Part shown: piece after piece, positions 1-10,276 of the stretch
Layout of the letters: every line of letters starts with the position of its first letter
Position numbering within the stretch: the stretch's first letter is position 1
Source: Camellia lanceoleosa
Lineage: Eukaryota > Streptophyta > Magnoliopsida > Ericales > Theaceae
Length of the DNA stretch: 64,000 bases
Reading direction: 5' to 3'
Assembly: GCA_025200525.1 (NCBI GenBank)
Contig: CM045770.1
Span: forward strand, 125,589,429-125,653,428
Position numbers and translations under genes: made by a program
The notes under the pieces: model-generated
What the model saw: the letters and a program-made list of their open reading frames with translations, nothing else
Told to the model about the DNA's origin: nothing
The model's database searches: none

Positions 1-1000
1 TATGTGTTGATAGCTTCAATTGAACATATGGCCAATTTGTGAAATGACATTGAGGGGAGGAAAAATGGGAATTTTGGTTAACATTTTGTTGTTGTTGAGA
101 CACTTAAAGATGAGAATTGTTATGTAGCATTGTTAGTTATTGCATTACATTCCCTTTCAATTAACAATTTTACAATTTGAAATAAGATTGGAATGTTTGC
201 ATTGAGAAAATAATATTGTGAAATGAAATCATGGAAATGTTTATTAGGTAAATACGTTGGTAAGTTCGGATAAGAGGTGTAGATGAAATTAATAAGTCAG
301 GGTGAAAGACCGAAAACACGAGCGGAGGAGGTACCACTTCCTTTCCAGTTAGCTACCGATAAAGTGGGGTTTTTGGTAGTGCTAGTCGAGCCTACTTCCA
401 GATATCAACCTAGGGATTACCTGAGTTGTATTTACTGCGCCATTAAATAAAATTGTAAATTTCAAAGTTGTTGAGATTCCAAGCTTTTGTTGAACATGGT
501 GACCTTTTTCAAAGGGCATGTAAATGAAATCTTCTTTTAATTGGCATTGCATGACATTTGCATTAAATATTGGACATCCTGCATAAACATAGATACTGTG
601 TTAAGAATTCTCTATTGGGCTTTATGCTCACTCTTATGAGTTTTTGGTGCAGGAAACGATGTGGTGATCCCGCCGAGTTGAGGGCATGGATATATTTTGT
701 GAAGCGTAAATGGCTCTATTTTTGTTGTGAATTATTTGCTAGCCAAGGGCTTTAAATGTATGGGTTTGTGAAACCATTTTTGTGTAACCAGGCTCAAGCC
801 TTGGAATATGTATGCCCTTAAGGGCATTTTATTTATTTTGGGATTTGAAGTTCTACATGCTATGGATTCATGTATTTCTATATCATTGAATGTATAAATT
901 GCATATGGGACCTTTGTACAAACTTTATTGATTAATGATGTAAAAGTTTGGATGTTGGTTATTGTACTTCATTTATGTTAGATTATTTTGGGACGTTACA
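1..1000 (+). mobile_element. 3' part of a Gypsy-type LTR, cut by the window edge
   Basis: Plus-oriented LTR remnant. The block at about 295-430 is the reverse-complement counterpart of 18725-18860 in the LTRs of element A: a GGAGGAGGTACC block, a GTAGTGCTAG block and CCTAGGGATT occur in the same order. The 600-840 stretch matches the U5-like end shared by these LTRs (an AAGGGCTTTAAATGTATGGG-like block, then GCCCTTAAGGGCATTTTATT). It ends GGGACGTTACA at 1000, the family's usual 3' terminus. No tRNA-primer site follows, so this is a solo LTR or a 3' LTR. The 5' end lies outside the window. Confidence 0.75.
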
Positions 1001-1494
1001 TGGATATTCCTTTTTTGGGTATGGAGGACAATTTCGACTTTTGTATAATCCTGCTAATTTTGTCATCCTCTATTTTTGTGTGGGTTAGTATTACCCGTAC
1101 AGATAATTTTTGGCATCGACCTGATAATTACTAGCGTGGTATATAGATTACCTTTTGTCATGGTATAGATTACGATGATAATTTGTACCATGACAAATGG
1201 CCATTTCGCATGGTAGTACATATATTTTTTGTACATAGAGGGCTTGATTTTGCAACTTAATTGTTTTGTTTTGTATGGAATTATTATTTTAGTTTGGACT
1301 ATATACTATAGGTTGGACTATGGTTTGTATAGAATTTTACATTTAAAGTTATACATTTTTTGATGGTTTGAACTGAAATGGATGCAAATCTATTGTGAAA
1401 TAATTGGTAACATATGTATTGTTTTGTTCATATACATAGTATAGTTTGCACGGAATACATATAGGTTGTGGACAAATTAGAATTTGAAGAAAAA
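1001..1494. other. unassigned AT-rich stretch
   Basis: No coding potential and no recognised repeat apart from one 12-bp inverted repeat (separate entry). It may be interior sequence of the CACTA element that ends at 2187, or host spacer. Confidence 0.5.
1154..1197. repeat. 12-bp perfect inverted repeat
   Basis: TTTGTCATGGTA (1154-1165) and TACCATGACAAA (1186-1197) can pair around a 20-nt loop. No TSD is visible around it, so I do not call a MITE. Confidence 0.6.
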
Positions 1495-2187
1495 AAAAAT
1501 TAAAATCATGTTTTTGGTAACTAAATAATTCGTAGGCAAAATGGAGGTATATATCTTAGTGATTGAATAGTTAGTAGCTACAAAACAAATTGAAAATTTT
1601 TTTTGGCAACTAAAAATTTAGTGGCCAAAAAACAATCACTTTAGGCAACTAAAATGTTTAATAGCGACTAAAATGTTTAGTAGCTACAAAATTGCAAACA
1701 AACAACAAAAATATTTTGGCAACTAAAGGTTTAGTAGGCAAAAACAAATTAGACTTTAGGCTACTAAAGGTTTAGTAGCCGAAAAAAATCAAACATTAAG
1801 TGATTAAAATATATTGTAGCTAAAAAAATTTTAAAAAAAAAGTTGAAAAACAAAATATTTTTAGTGATTAAAAGTTTAGTAGGCAAAACCAAATAAGACT
1901 TTAGGCGACTAAAATATTTAGTAGCTAAAAAACAATAACATGAAATAAAATAATTTATTTGGTGACTAAAATTTTAGTCGTTAAAAATAATTGAAAGTTT
2001 TGGCGATACCAAGTTTTAGTCGCTAAAAATGTTACATTTAATTTGACTTTAACACTTTTGGTGACTAAAAAAATGGTCGGCAATTGAATACTTAATAACC
2101 TTTCCCAACAATTGTCCCCCAACTAACCTGGCGACCAAAACTTTTAGTTGCTAAAAACCTTCGCCAAAAGTGCAATTTGTTGTAGTG
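1495..2187 (-). mobile_element. CACTA (En/Spm) transposon terminus with subterminal repeats
   Basis: The right edge reads, on the minus strand, CACTACAACAAATTGCA, which is the CACTA-type terminal inverted repeat; its outer base is 2187. Inward lies about 650 bp of roughly ten imperfect dyad units of the form GGC(G/A)ACTAAA...TTTAGT(A/C)GC in both orientations, for example the near-perfect palindrome at 1756-1778. Such arrays are the transposase-binding subterminal repeats of CACTA elements. The other terminus and any transposase are not visible, so this is a truncated or partly deleted copy. Confidence 0.7.
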
Positions 2188-3148
2188 GTAGAAAGGAAAG
2201 ATCCCACTCATCAAAAGATACAATACTTTGAATATACAAATAATGGTAAATGATTTTACTAATATTGACTCGATTATAAATGAGTTTAATGATAATGGAC
2301 TGGTGATGGTAGAGAATATCTTTGTAAAAAGAAATTGACTTGTCTAGATGGGAAGGAGTAAAATGTCATTCAGAAGGGACATATAATTTGACTAAATTAA
2401 TTGGGTTATGGCTATTTTTGTGGACTGGTTCTTTGTAGATGAGGTTGGATAAGCAGGGTTTAAGAACATAATCTGTTCTTGGTATTAATCTGTATGGATA
2501 ATTTGAAGGCACGATTTGCATTGACTGAGAAGCAAATGGGTCAGTTGCAAGAGCAAAAGTGTAACTAGGTTTAGAAATAGTACCAAGAATTTGGTATCTA
2601 TTTACTAGGTCAACTGGTGGTGTTGCAATTGGTTGACTGGTTGGTATTATAGCAAGTGGTTTAGTAGGGGGCTTTTGACTTGACATCTGAAGGAAGAAAA
2701 AGGAGGCTAGCATCCACTAAGGTTATCTAATCTGGCAAGGGGGATGTTAAGAAAACATCTGTAGTGACCAATTAAACTAAATCTCTGTTGAATGTTATGA
2801 TTATTAATATCAGCATCTTGTTCAATGGATTTTAGGTAAGCCATTTCGAACTCAAGGTTGTTAATCATGCGGCGATAGCGGTTGATTTGTAATCGGTGAG
2901 CAAAGCAATAGGAAGTAGGCATTTTACTAATAGTTCAAAAATGTATAGTTGACTATCCACCCTATAAAAACTCATGGGTAAGAAAATTAAGGATAGAATT
3001 TTGACTACCTTGAATATATTCAATAGTGAAATCAAAAATACTGATAATAGATTGTCAGCAGGCAAAAATTTGCTTACTAGCAATAATTTGAACATTTTTT
3101 TTGTAAAACATATTTAGCACTTTTACAATCAACACGGAGTAAAAAGTG
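2188..3148 (-). pseudogene. endogenous caulimovirid remnant: end of RNase H and downstream region
   Basis: Minus-strand continuation of the pararetrovirus polyprotein. The RNase H C-terminal segment is readable at about 2990-3145 but carries stops and a frame change. Beyond it, two short open stretches (2707-2922 and 2366-2713) follow in different frames and resemble the region after the polymerase in endogenous plant pararetroviruses. The second stretch is Pro/Ser-rich. Several stops and frameshifts make this non-functional. The left limit at the CACTA end is assumed. Assignment to a genus (petuvirus- or florendovirus-like) is inference. Confidence 0.6.
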
Positions 3149-3805
3149 TTATTTTAAAATATCATCTTGAAATTTACTAATACATAATATAATAGATAAA
3201 ATTTCTTTTCTAATAGTACTATAATCTTTCTGTGCTTTGTTCCAGACACCAGAATGATAACGAACAATTTGTTTAGATGACTTGAGATGGACTTTTTGAA
3301 GAAGAATGCCACCATAACCAATGTCAGAGGCACCAATTTGAATAATTTTAAATGAATCTTCAGTGGGAATACCAAGACAAGGCAAAGTCTTGACATATTG
3401 TTTGATTTGTTTAATAATAGAAGTATGAATAGAAGATCAAGGAGAATGATTGTCTTTTAATTGATCAAAGAGAGGTTGACAAGTTTTCTTAAAGTCTTTA
3501 TAGAATTCCACAATGTAATTAAGAGATCTTAAAAACCTTTATAACTAGTTTTTATCCAAAATTTCATCAGGAATTTAGCAACAAATTCAATAAATTGACT
3601 AATTGAAATGATTGTACTTTGATGAATTTGATATCCTAAAAATTTGACTTTAGTTTGGAAAATTTGATTTTTGGAGTGGAGATGACTAAACCATTATGTT
3701 TAATAGTTTAGAGGAATGATTGGACATGTTTCCAATGTTCTTCAATTGACTTAGAGAAGATAAGAACATCATCGATGTATATGATGGAAAAATGACTAAA
3801 TGGAT
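3149..3805 (-). pseudogene. endogenous caulimovirid remnant: reverse transcriptase C-terminus and RNase H
   Basis: Reading leftwards on the minus strand, the first segment encodes the YIDD catalytic motif of reverse transcriptase (about 3760-3785), then the thumb/connection region in broken frames. The start of RNase H follows at 3149-3385, an open stretch of 78 codons with a D-rich catalytic entry and the conserved 'nYSTI.KE' helix. This gene order and the motif style are those of plant caulimovirids, not Ty3 or Ty1 elements. It is cut at 3805 by solo LTR F; the preceding part of the same reverse transcriptase resumes at 9988. Frameshifts and stops are frequent. Confidence 0.85.
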
Positions 3806-5875
3806 TGTCATGCCCCAATTTGGACAATCAAATATTAAATTAAGACTAAACCCCAATTAATATTCCATTATCCAAATCCTATGGGTGAAACAAAATTTAA
3901 ATGTTCTCGTCTCCATAAGATTTAAGTAAATTTCAATGCTCAAAAAAAATACAAGGAATAAAAAAAAAAAAAAAAAAAAAAACGTCAACGAAACTATCCA
4001 TCATAAATTCATGAATATCCAATACCTCTAACATTAAAGTAGCAACAAATAGTCAAAACAACTTAAATAATGTAAAGTTAGAAAATAACCCATAAGGCCA
4101 AACTATCAAAATACTAAAGTCATAAAAAAATAAAAAATAAAAAAACTAATATCAACCCTAAACTGCAGGAAACAAAAGAAGTCTGAAAGACATGTTCTAC
4201 AATCGTAGTTATTTCTCGTCATCACTGTAGTCCCAACTAATCCTGCAAAAGAAGCTCGGTTATGCTCAAACAGAACGTACTCGAGATGCCAAGAGACAAA
4301 ACAGGTCAGTATACAAGTATACTGATATGAGTATAAGATTTGACACTCACGTGTCCACCAGAAACAAACAAAAGTATATTTAATTCTTGTTACGGGACAA
4401 GACAAAGTAATTCCATCCACACCAAGATGAAAGGGTAGTTTCTTTCTCGTACACAACTAAATATAACTTGAGTATAAAATAAACAAAATAAAAATATGGT
4501 AGACCAACCCTGCATAAAAAATTAGTAAGACCCACCATTCTGCAAAAAATAAAGTTAGTATAATTTAATCATATAAGTAACTTGCTGAAGAAATATAAAA
4601 ATGTATCGATTTATGCTTAAATAATTCGAATTGACCAAAACTCAAAGAATAAAAGTTATACAAATTCAAATTTCCTAAAAGATAGCGCGAACAAATTTAG
4701 TAGAAACTGAACAGATTGAGAGAAAAACTTAATAGAAGAACCTAGACGGAATTCAACCAAAAAATCTGAAACTGAAAACGAAAAGAAACTTCCCTAAGAT
4801 GGCTTTTTTTGGAAAAGTTCAAAACACGAAAAGTGTTCAGAATAATGTTTTACTTTAGTTTTTACGAAATCAATAAAAATAGGCTCGTTTCGTGGGTTAA
4901 AACGGCATCTAAAATCTGCATTGCTAAAATGAATAAAAACTACTGTAACCAAGATCATCCGATTGTAAGTTCTAATCGACCTTTTTAGTAAAAAATTAAA
5001 ACACAAAAGTTGTCTAGAATTACATATACATGCCTTTGCCCAAATTTCATAAGTTATTGAGGTCGTTTACTATTTTCCAAAATGTACAAATCAATACAAT
5101 TCAGACCACACTAATAAGTTCATATTTAATTCTTTGCACCTTAACTCCACCACTCCGACCCTTCACTTTCAGCCTACACATATATCCCATGTGCCTCCCG
5201 TATACCTAACACTGCTTCGAAGCCAAACTTGCACGGGGATATTGTCCTGAGTTTAACCCACACTCCCCGGATGGTTAGCATATACATATGCACGTAAATC
5301 AAAGCACTCGTCTACTTCTAAGAACGAGGCAACAATATATATACACAATCCCTCATCTACTCATGAGAACAAACATAACAATGCCAAGCCTAAGGCATTT
5401 AAATAAATCTCATAATCCTCATCTTTTTCTTTTTTTTTTATACACTCTTTCTCACCAACACTCAAATAAAACAACAATCCATGTAGTCATTGTGTAGTAT
5501 TCGGAATTTATTTATGGATTCTAAGTTTATTTTAATTTCATATATTCATGAGTGTGATTACAACCATAAAATAAATACATATGAAAACCCTAAACCTTAC
5601 ATATACAACTAATCAAAATAATTAAAATCAATCCATCATCTTCATATAAATACAATATCAAACCAATATCAAATAAATAAATAATAACAACAAAATAAAT
5701 ATAAATCAAGGAAAGTGGGTTTTGCACTCACAATTATTTTTTGAAGATTAAATATTTAGAAAATTAATAGACCCACCGAAACAAAACCCTAACGCTTTCT
5801 TCCTTGCCTCTCTTTCTTCTCTCTCCGTCATCCCTCTCTCTGTTTTGATTAATCTCTCTCGTTTTGATGATCACA

Positions 5876-5879
<4 letters not shown>

Positions 5880-5908
<29 letters not shown>
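5880..5908. repeat. (CT)n microsatellite in LTR F
   Basis: Pure CT dinucleotide run (GA on the coding strand of the LTR). Similar GA tracts sit at the equivalent leader position in the LTRs of element A (20063-20096 and 43681-43723) and of H (45100-45118), so this is probably a transcription-start-proximal element of these LTRs. Confidence 0.8.
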
Positions 5909-5910
<2 letters not shown>

Positions 5911-6127
5911 CTTGCTGCTGCTCTCACTCTTTTCTTTTTCTTTTTCTTTTTTTCTTTTTTTTTTAAATCTTAGTGAGGCTCTAATATTATAACGTAATAG
6001 ATATATTATATAATATTATATAAATACAACATAAATATAGCATATGTAAATATAAATATAAGATCAATATATATATATAACACCTTTTACATCTATATAA
6101 TAAGGGAAGAGGGTTTTTGAATTTATC

Positions 6128-6399
6128 CTAGAGAAAATTGTCCTACTAGGACATTTTAACAGTCATAATTCATTTATGCTTGAAGATGGACGGTAGAGAT
6201 GAAAACCTTCTCACTCATTCTACTTGAGCTTCTTGCCCAATAGCCACAAACTTTGCAACCACCCTAGAGACAATTGTCCTACTAGGACATTTTAACAGGT
6301 ATAATTCATTTATGCTCAAAGATGGACGGTAGAGATGAAAACCTTCTCACTCACTCTACCTGAACTTCCCGCCCAAGAGCCACAAACTTTGCAACCACC
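6128..6399 (+). repeat. 136-bp tandem duplication near the Helitron 5' end
   Basis: Units 6128-6263 and 6264-6399, each beginning CTAGAGA(A/C)AATTGTCCTAC and ending in CACAAACTTTGCAACCACC. About 90% identical by eye. It lies directly after the Helitron 5' terminus and may have arisen during rolling-circle replication. Confidence 0.85.
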
Positions 6400-7106
6400 C
6401 ATCCTCATCTGTCGCACCTCACTTTTCCAAATTTCAAATTTCAAAACACACCCATCCACTTTCTACAGAAGAGAGACCCACACTCATCAAACTCTCTCCT
6501 CTTTCATCTCTACCCAAATCCTTCCTATTTTTCATTTCAGAGAAATCCTCCCACTTTCATACGCTCTTCTCTCTCTCTCTCTCCTCTCACGACGACACCG
6601 CCACTCACCAACTACTGACCACCTCTTCTCGCCTCTTGCTGTCATCGCTCCTCTCGACCACTGACCACCGACTCTCTTCTCCCGCCTTCCTGTTTCGCCT
6701 CTCTCCTCTTGTGACGACATCGCAACCATTTAGAGGTAAACTTCAACTTACAAATTTGCAATCCATGATATTTTTGAGGGTTTCTCTCCTCTTGGATTTG
6801 GGTTACAGTATTTTTAGTTCTTACTTGAGTTTGGTGATGGGTTTGATATGTTATTTTTGGGAAATGGGTTTCAAAATTTTAGTGTTTCTTTTTGAATTAT
6901 TTTTCATATGGGTTATAGAATTGAGGGTTATAGGGAGGAACATTGATTATTATGTATGTTTGATGAGTTTTGTGGTGTGAAAGATTGAATCTTAGGGTCC
7001 GAAATGAGCACCCAAAAGCCTTGTGAGTTCGGGACTGCTAAGGAAACCAAGAAGCAGATTGTTTATCTGATCATATGCGTGGTTGGGTTGTCTTATCTCA
7101 TGTCCT
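6400..7106 (+). pseudogene. captured 5' end of a host gene (possibly a PXA/PX sorting-nexin-like gene)
   Basis: Looks like a 5' UTR exon (about 6400-6735, CT-rich, donor AGAG|GTAAAC), an intron (6736-6995, acceptor CTTAG) and a first coding exon. An ATG at 7004 opens 34 codons that end in a split codon at the donor CT|GTAAGT (7107). The peptide has a charged N-terminus and one hydrophobic segment ending VVGLSYLMS. From memory this resembles the N-terminus of plant Phox-associated (PXA) domain proteins, but that match is unverified. The rest of the gene is absent, so it is a transduplicate. Splice sites are preserved, so transcription within a chimeric RNA is possible. Confidence 0.5.
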
Positions 7107-7385
7107 GTAAGTTCTGGGTTTTTTTGTTTCACTGAATTTTGTTGCAGATTCATCATACTTTTTATTGATTAATGGTGAAGATTCATCTTTTTTAATTAGT
7201 TCAATTGGGTTATTTATTCTAGATTTTGAATTTGATTGTTGTGTTCATTTGGTTGATGGTAATTTATTCATCATGTTTGTTTTGAAATGTTACAGTACTA
7301 GATGTGTTTGAAGTGTTTGAAATGTTTGAAATTCTAGATGGCTTTTGTCTGCTAGAGAATTAAGGAAATGTTTGAAATTCTAGAT

Positions 7386-8272
7386 GTGTTTTTGGTGAAG
7401 TGTTTGACTTGAGTTGTTATTGCTATTGATTTCTACATCTTTGGTGAAGGTGGGTTTTGTTATTGACTTGAGTTTTGTTTACTAGATGGGTTTACAGTAC
7501 TAGATGAGTTTTGTTATTGCTATTGCTATTGCTATTGACTTGAGTTTGGTGAAGGTTTTGTCTGTAACTGATTTCTACATCTTAGAAATTCTATTGATTT
7601 CTATTTCTACATCTGGGATAGATAGCATTGAAAGTTTTACATCACCCTCATACATATGTATGTACATACATACATTCATCTATACATACAAATATAAGAA
7701 TATGGTGGAGAATTGGAGAGAGAGAGAGAGAGAGAGAGAGAGAACCATAGAGGTTTTATATGTAAAGTGGGTTTTTGAATTGGGTTGGTTTGTATGGTAA
7801 GAGCAATTGAGCATATTTGAAGTTTCATAAACTTTTGATTAATCAAAGCAGAGTACTTCCTTGATAATAAGATTTTAAGAACCCAAAGATTTCTGAGCAT
7901 TTTAGATGGATCTTTCCCTGATTAGTGGTTAATTATACCCATTATGACACGGATGAGTTTTGTAAATTGGTGCTAATATTTAGTGTTTTGGGCCAATATT
8001 TAGGATTGTGTTTCTGGTGAAGTGTTTGACTTAGTTGTTATTGCTATTGATTTCTACATCTTTAGTGAAGGTGGGTTTTGTTATTGACTTGAGTTTTGTT
8101 TACTAGATGGTTTTACAGTACTAGATGGGTTTTGTTTACTAGATGGGTTTTGTTATTGCTATTGCTATTTACATGAGTTTGGTGAACGTTTTTTCTGTTA
8201 TTGATTTCTATTTCTACATCTGGGATAGATAGCATTGAAAATTTTACATCACCCTCATACATATGTACATAC
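7386..8272 (+). repeat. dispersed direct duplication inside the Helitron
   Basis: 7386-7674 and 8008-8272 share the same order of blocks: TTGGTGAAGTGTTTGACTT, TTGCTATTGATTTCTACATC, GTTTACTAGATGG, then GATAGATAGCATTGAAA and CCTCATACATATGTA. A (GA)n tract at 7719-7743 and a (CT)n tract at 8283-8304 follow the two copies on opposite strands. Confidence 0.8.
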
Positions 8273-8596
8273 GGTTACCTCCCCTCTCTCTCTCTCTCTC
8301 TCTCAAGCCAATATCTGTAGAAAGAAATCTCTATCTCTATCCAACAACAATGAAGGTATATTAACTCTGTTTATAACTCTTAGTTTTAAAAAAAAAGACC
8401 CATGCCTATGCCCATTATATTTAATTTAATTTTTCAAGAAAAGGGTTTTTCTCCATATTTATCCGAACAATTGTGCTCTAAGTTGTGGCCAATTGTTTAT
8501 TTTTTTTCCTAACAATTTATTTTTTTGGTATTTATTTGTTTGCTATCATTTGAATAACCATGTATTTACTCAATGTGAATTTGCTTTCATCATCAG

Positions 8597-8660
8597 TTGA
8601 TAAGGAAAAGCTGCCAAGGAGGATTTTGAAGCTCAATCCTACTACCTATGAGTCTCAAAA
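8597..8660 (+). pseudogene. candidate captured exon, gene not recognised
   Basis: A polypyrimidine-rich stretch ends in CATCAG (8591-8596). An open 64-bp segment encoding a basic peptide (KEKLPRRILKLNP) follows, then a GTACC donor at 8661. It stands out from the AT/T-rich surroundings. I do not recognise the gene. It may come from the same source as the exon at 6996-7106 or from a second capture. Confidence 0.3.
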
Positions 8661-9782
8661 GTACCTCTCTTCTCTCATTTTGGAATTCCTTGTTTCTTTG
8701 TTTTTGTTTTGTCTTGTTTTTTTTTCCTCCTGGTTTATTTTCACTCACATACACCAACACAAAAACAAACACAAACTTTTGATAATTTTGTGGTGAGTTG
8801 ATTTTTCTTTCAATTAATTTTTTCGTTTACTTTTTTAATGTAAATTTCATGCTATTTATTGATTGTTTTCCTCATTATTCTTTTTTTTTTTTTTTTTGTG
8901 TTTTTGTTTTGTTTTGTTTTTTTTTTTTTTAAAGCTTAGGTCATAAAGGAGTAACATCCATAAAGTAAGCACATTGTATTGTATGTTTCATTATCTTTAT
9001 CTACCATATGTTATTTAATACTTTGTTTTTTGTTTTTGTTTTTTTTTTTTTTTTTTTTTTTTTGTTTTTTTTTTTTTTGTTTTTTACATTGTGTAATGAG
9101 TACATCTAACCATAAAGGGGTGGTGGAATTCTGTTTCTCCCTTGTTTATGCTTCCATTCACCTAGCTATGTTTACTGGGTCCATGAGAATATCTTTGTTA
9201 AAATTTTGTTAGATAGTGGATAATGACATATGTAGGGTTATTATTTTGGTTACTAATTCTTTGTTATTTGGTTATTGTTCGGTTAAGGGATTTTTCTATT
9301 TCCTTTTTTGTTTTTTTCCTCAAGGTTGGTGTTGATGGTATTGGAGGTCTACAAATGGCACTGTTTTGTGGTTTGGTTTACACATCTAAATTTGATTGTT
9401 TTATTTTTAGTTTAATAGTGATTACTAAAATTTTATGTTTCTTTCATCCGAGATGGTCCTAGAACAATTTGTGATAAATGTAACTTTTGATTTGAATTCT
9501 TCATTGTATTTTCACAGGTTATCTTGAACCAATCAAAAGTTTCATGTAGTGGTCTTCCTATGGTTTTTTGATATACTATTTAGGGCTATATTTGTTTGGG
9601 TATGCTACATAATTTCTCTTAAAAGTTTTACGAAAAATCATCTGACCTTTGTTGGTCGATTTATTGATCCTAAACATTTTTGGTTGTTTGATCACAGCTT
9701 TGAGACACTTTTCATAAAACATTTTTATGGTCGTTAACATTTTTGCAACACATAGATTGTAATATAAGAATTTTAGTAGATA

Positions 9783-9809
9783 GTGCCTTTAGGCACGGGC
9801 AATCTCTAG
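9783..9809 (+). other. Helitron 3' terminus: hairpin and CTAG
   Basis: GTGCCT-TT-AGGCAC (9783-9796) forms a perfect 6-bp stem. It is followed by GGGCAATCTCTAG to 9809 and a host T. A short hairpin 10-15 nt before CTRR is the transposition terminator of Helitrons. Confidence 0.85.
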
Positions 9810-9987
9810 TTTATATATATAATATAAAAATATATAAATATTCAAATTAATTATATATAATTAAATATCACATTAAATTAATTAAATACCATATTAAATT
9901 CTCATGTATCCACAATATTAATAAAGCCAAAAATAAAATAAAGTAATAATAATAAATAATGACTTAAGAAAAATTAGGGTCGCTACA

Positions 9988-10276
9988 TGGATTAAATATT
10001 TCATTCATTATATTTTGAAATTCACTAGGTGCATTTTTTAATTCAAAGGGCATCGCATTCCATTCATAATGACCAAAGGGTGCAGTGAAAGCAATTTTGT
10101 AACGATCATTAGGGTTGAGTTGGATTTACCAGAATCCACTTTTGAGATCAAATTTACTAAAGATGACTGCTTGATTAAATCTTTTAATCAAATCTTTTTT
10201 ATTAGGGATTAGATACCTAATCCATTCTAGAACTTTGTTTAATGGTTTATAGTTAATTACTAATCGTGGAACGCCA
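9988..10276 (-). pseudogene. endogenous caulimovirid remnant: central reverse transcriptase
   Basis: Minus-strand fragment encoding the palm/finger part of the pararetrovirus reverse transcriptase (motifs FSKFDLKSGFW and APFGHYEWNAMPF). One TAG interrupts the frame directly after FDLKSGFW. It joins the fragment at 3149-3805 across LTR F and the fragment at 12401-12790 across LTR G. Confidence 0.85.

Larger units (their letters stand above)
6092..9809 (+). mobile_element. non-autonomous Helitron with captured gene fragments
   Basis: Begins TCTATATAATAAGGG after an A (6091) and ends ...CTAG before a T (9810), the A|T insertion rule of Helitrons. A 6-bp-stem hairpin lies 13 bp before the 3' end. 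There are no terminal inverted repeats and no TSD. Length is 3718 bp, with no Rep/helicase coding sequence. It carries gene-like segments with splice signals (6400-7106, possibly 8597-8660) and two internal duplications. Long poly-T runs (8881-8930 and 9042-9079) lie in the middle. It inserted into solo LTR F. Confidence 0.85.
3806..9987 (-). mobile_element. solo LTR F, interrupted by a Helitron
   Basis: Bounded by the 5-bp duplication TGGAT at 3801-3805 and 9988-9992. On the minus strand it reads TGTAGCGACC...GGGGCATGACA, the canonical TG...CA. Without the Helitron (6092-9809) it is about 2.46 kb. A GA/CT tract (5880-5908) and an AAACCCTA-containing leader near 5785 suggest the start of the transcribed region. 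No internal domain, primer site or polypurine tract is present, so LTR-LTR recombination left a solo LTR. It splits the viral reverse transcriptase just before its YIDD motif. Confidence 0.9.

Noticed and set aside
1495..2187. Minisatellite rather than CACTA end
   Set aside because: Units occur in both orientations with variable length and finish in a CACTACAAC-type terminus, as in CACTA subterminal regions.
6532..6980. Overlapping ORFs in the Helitron 5' region
   Set aside because: They overlap a probable UTR exon and intron on both strands; CT-rich composition creates long open frames.
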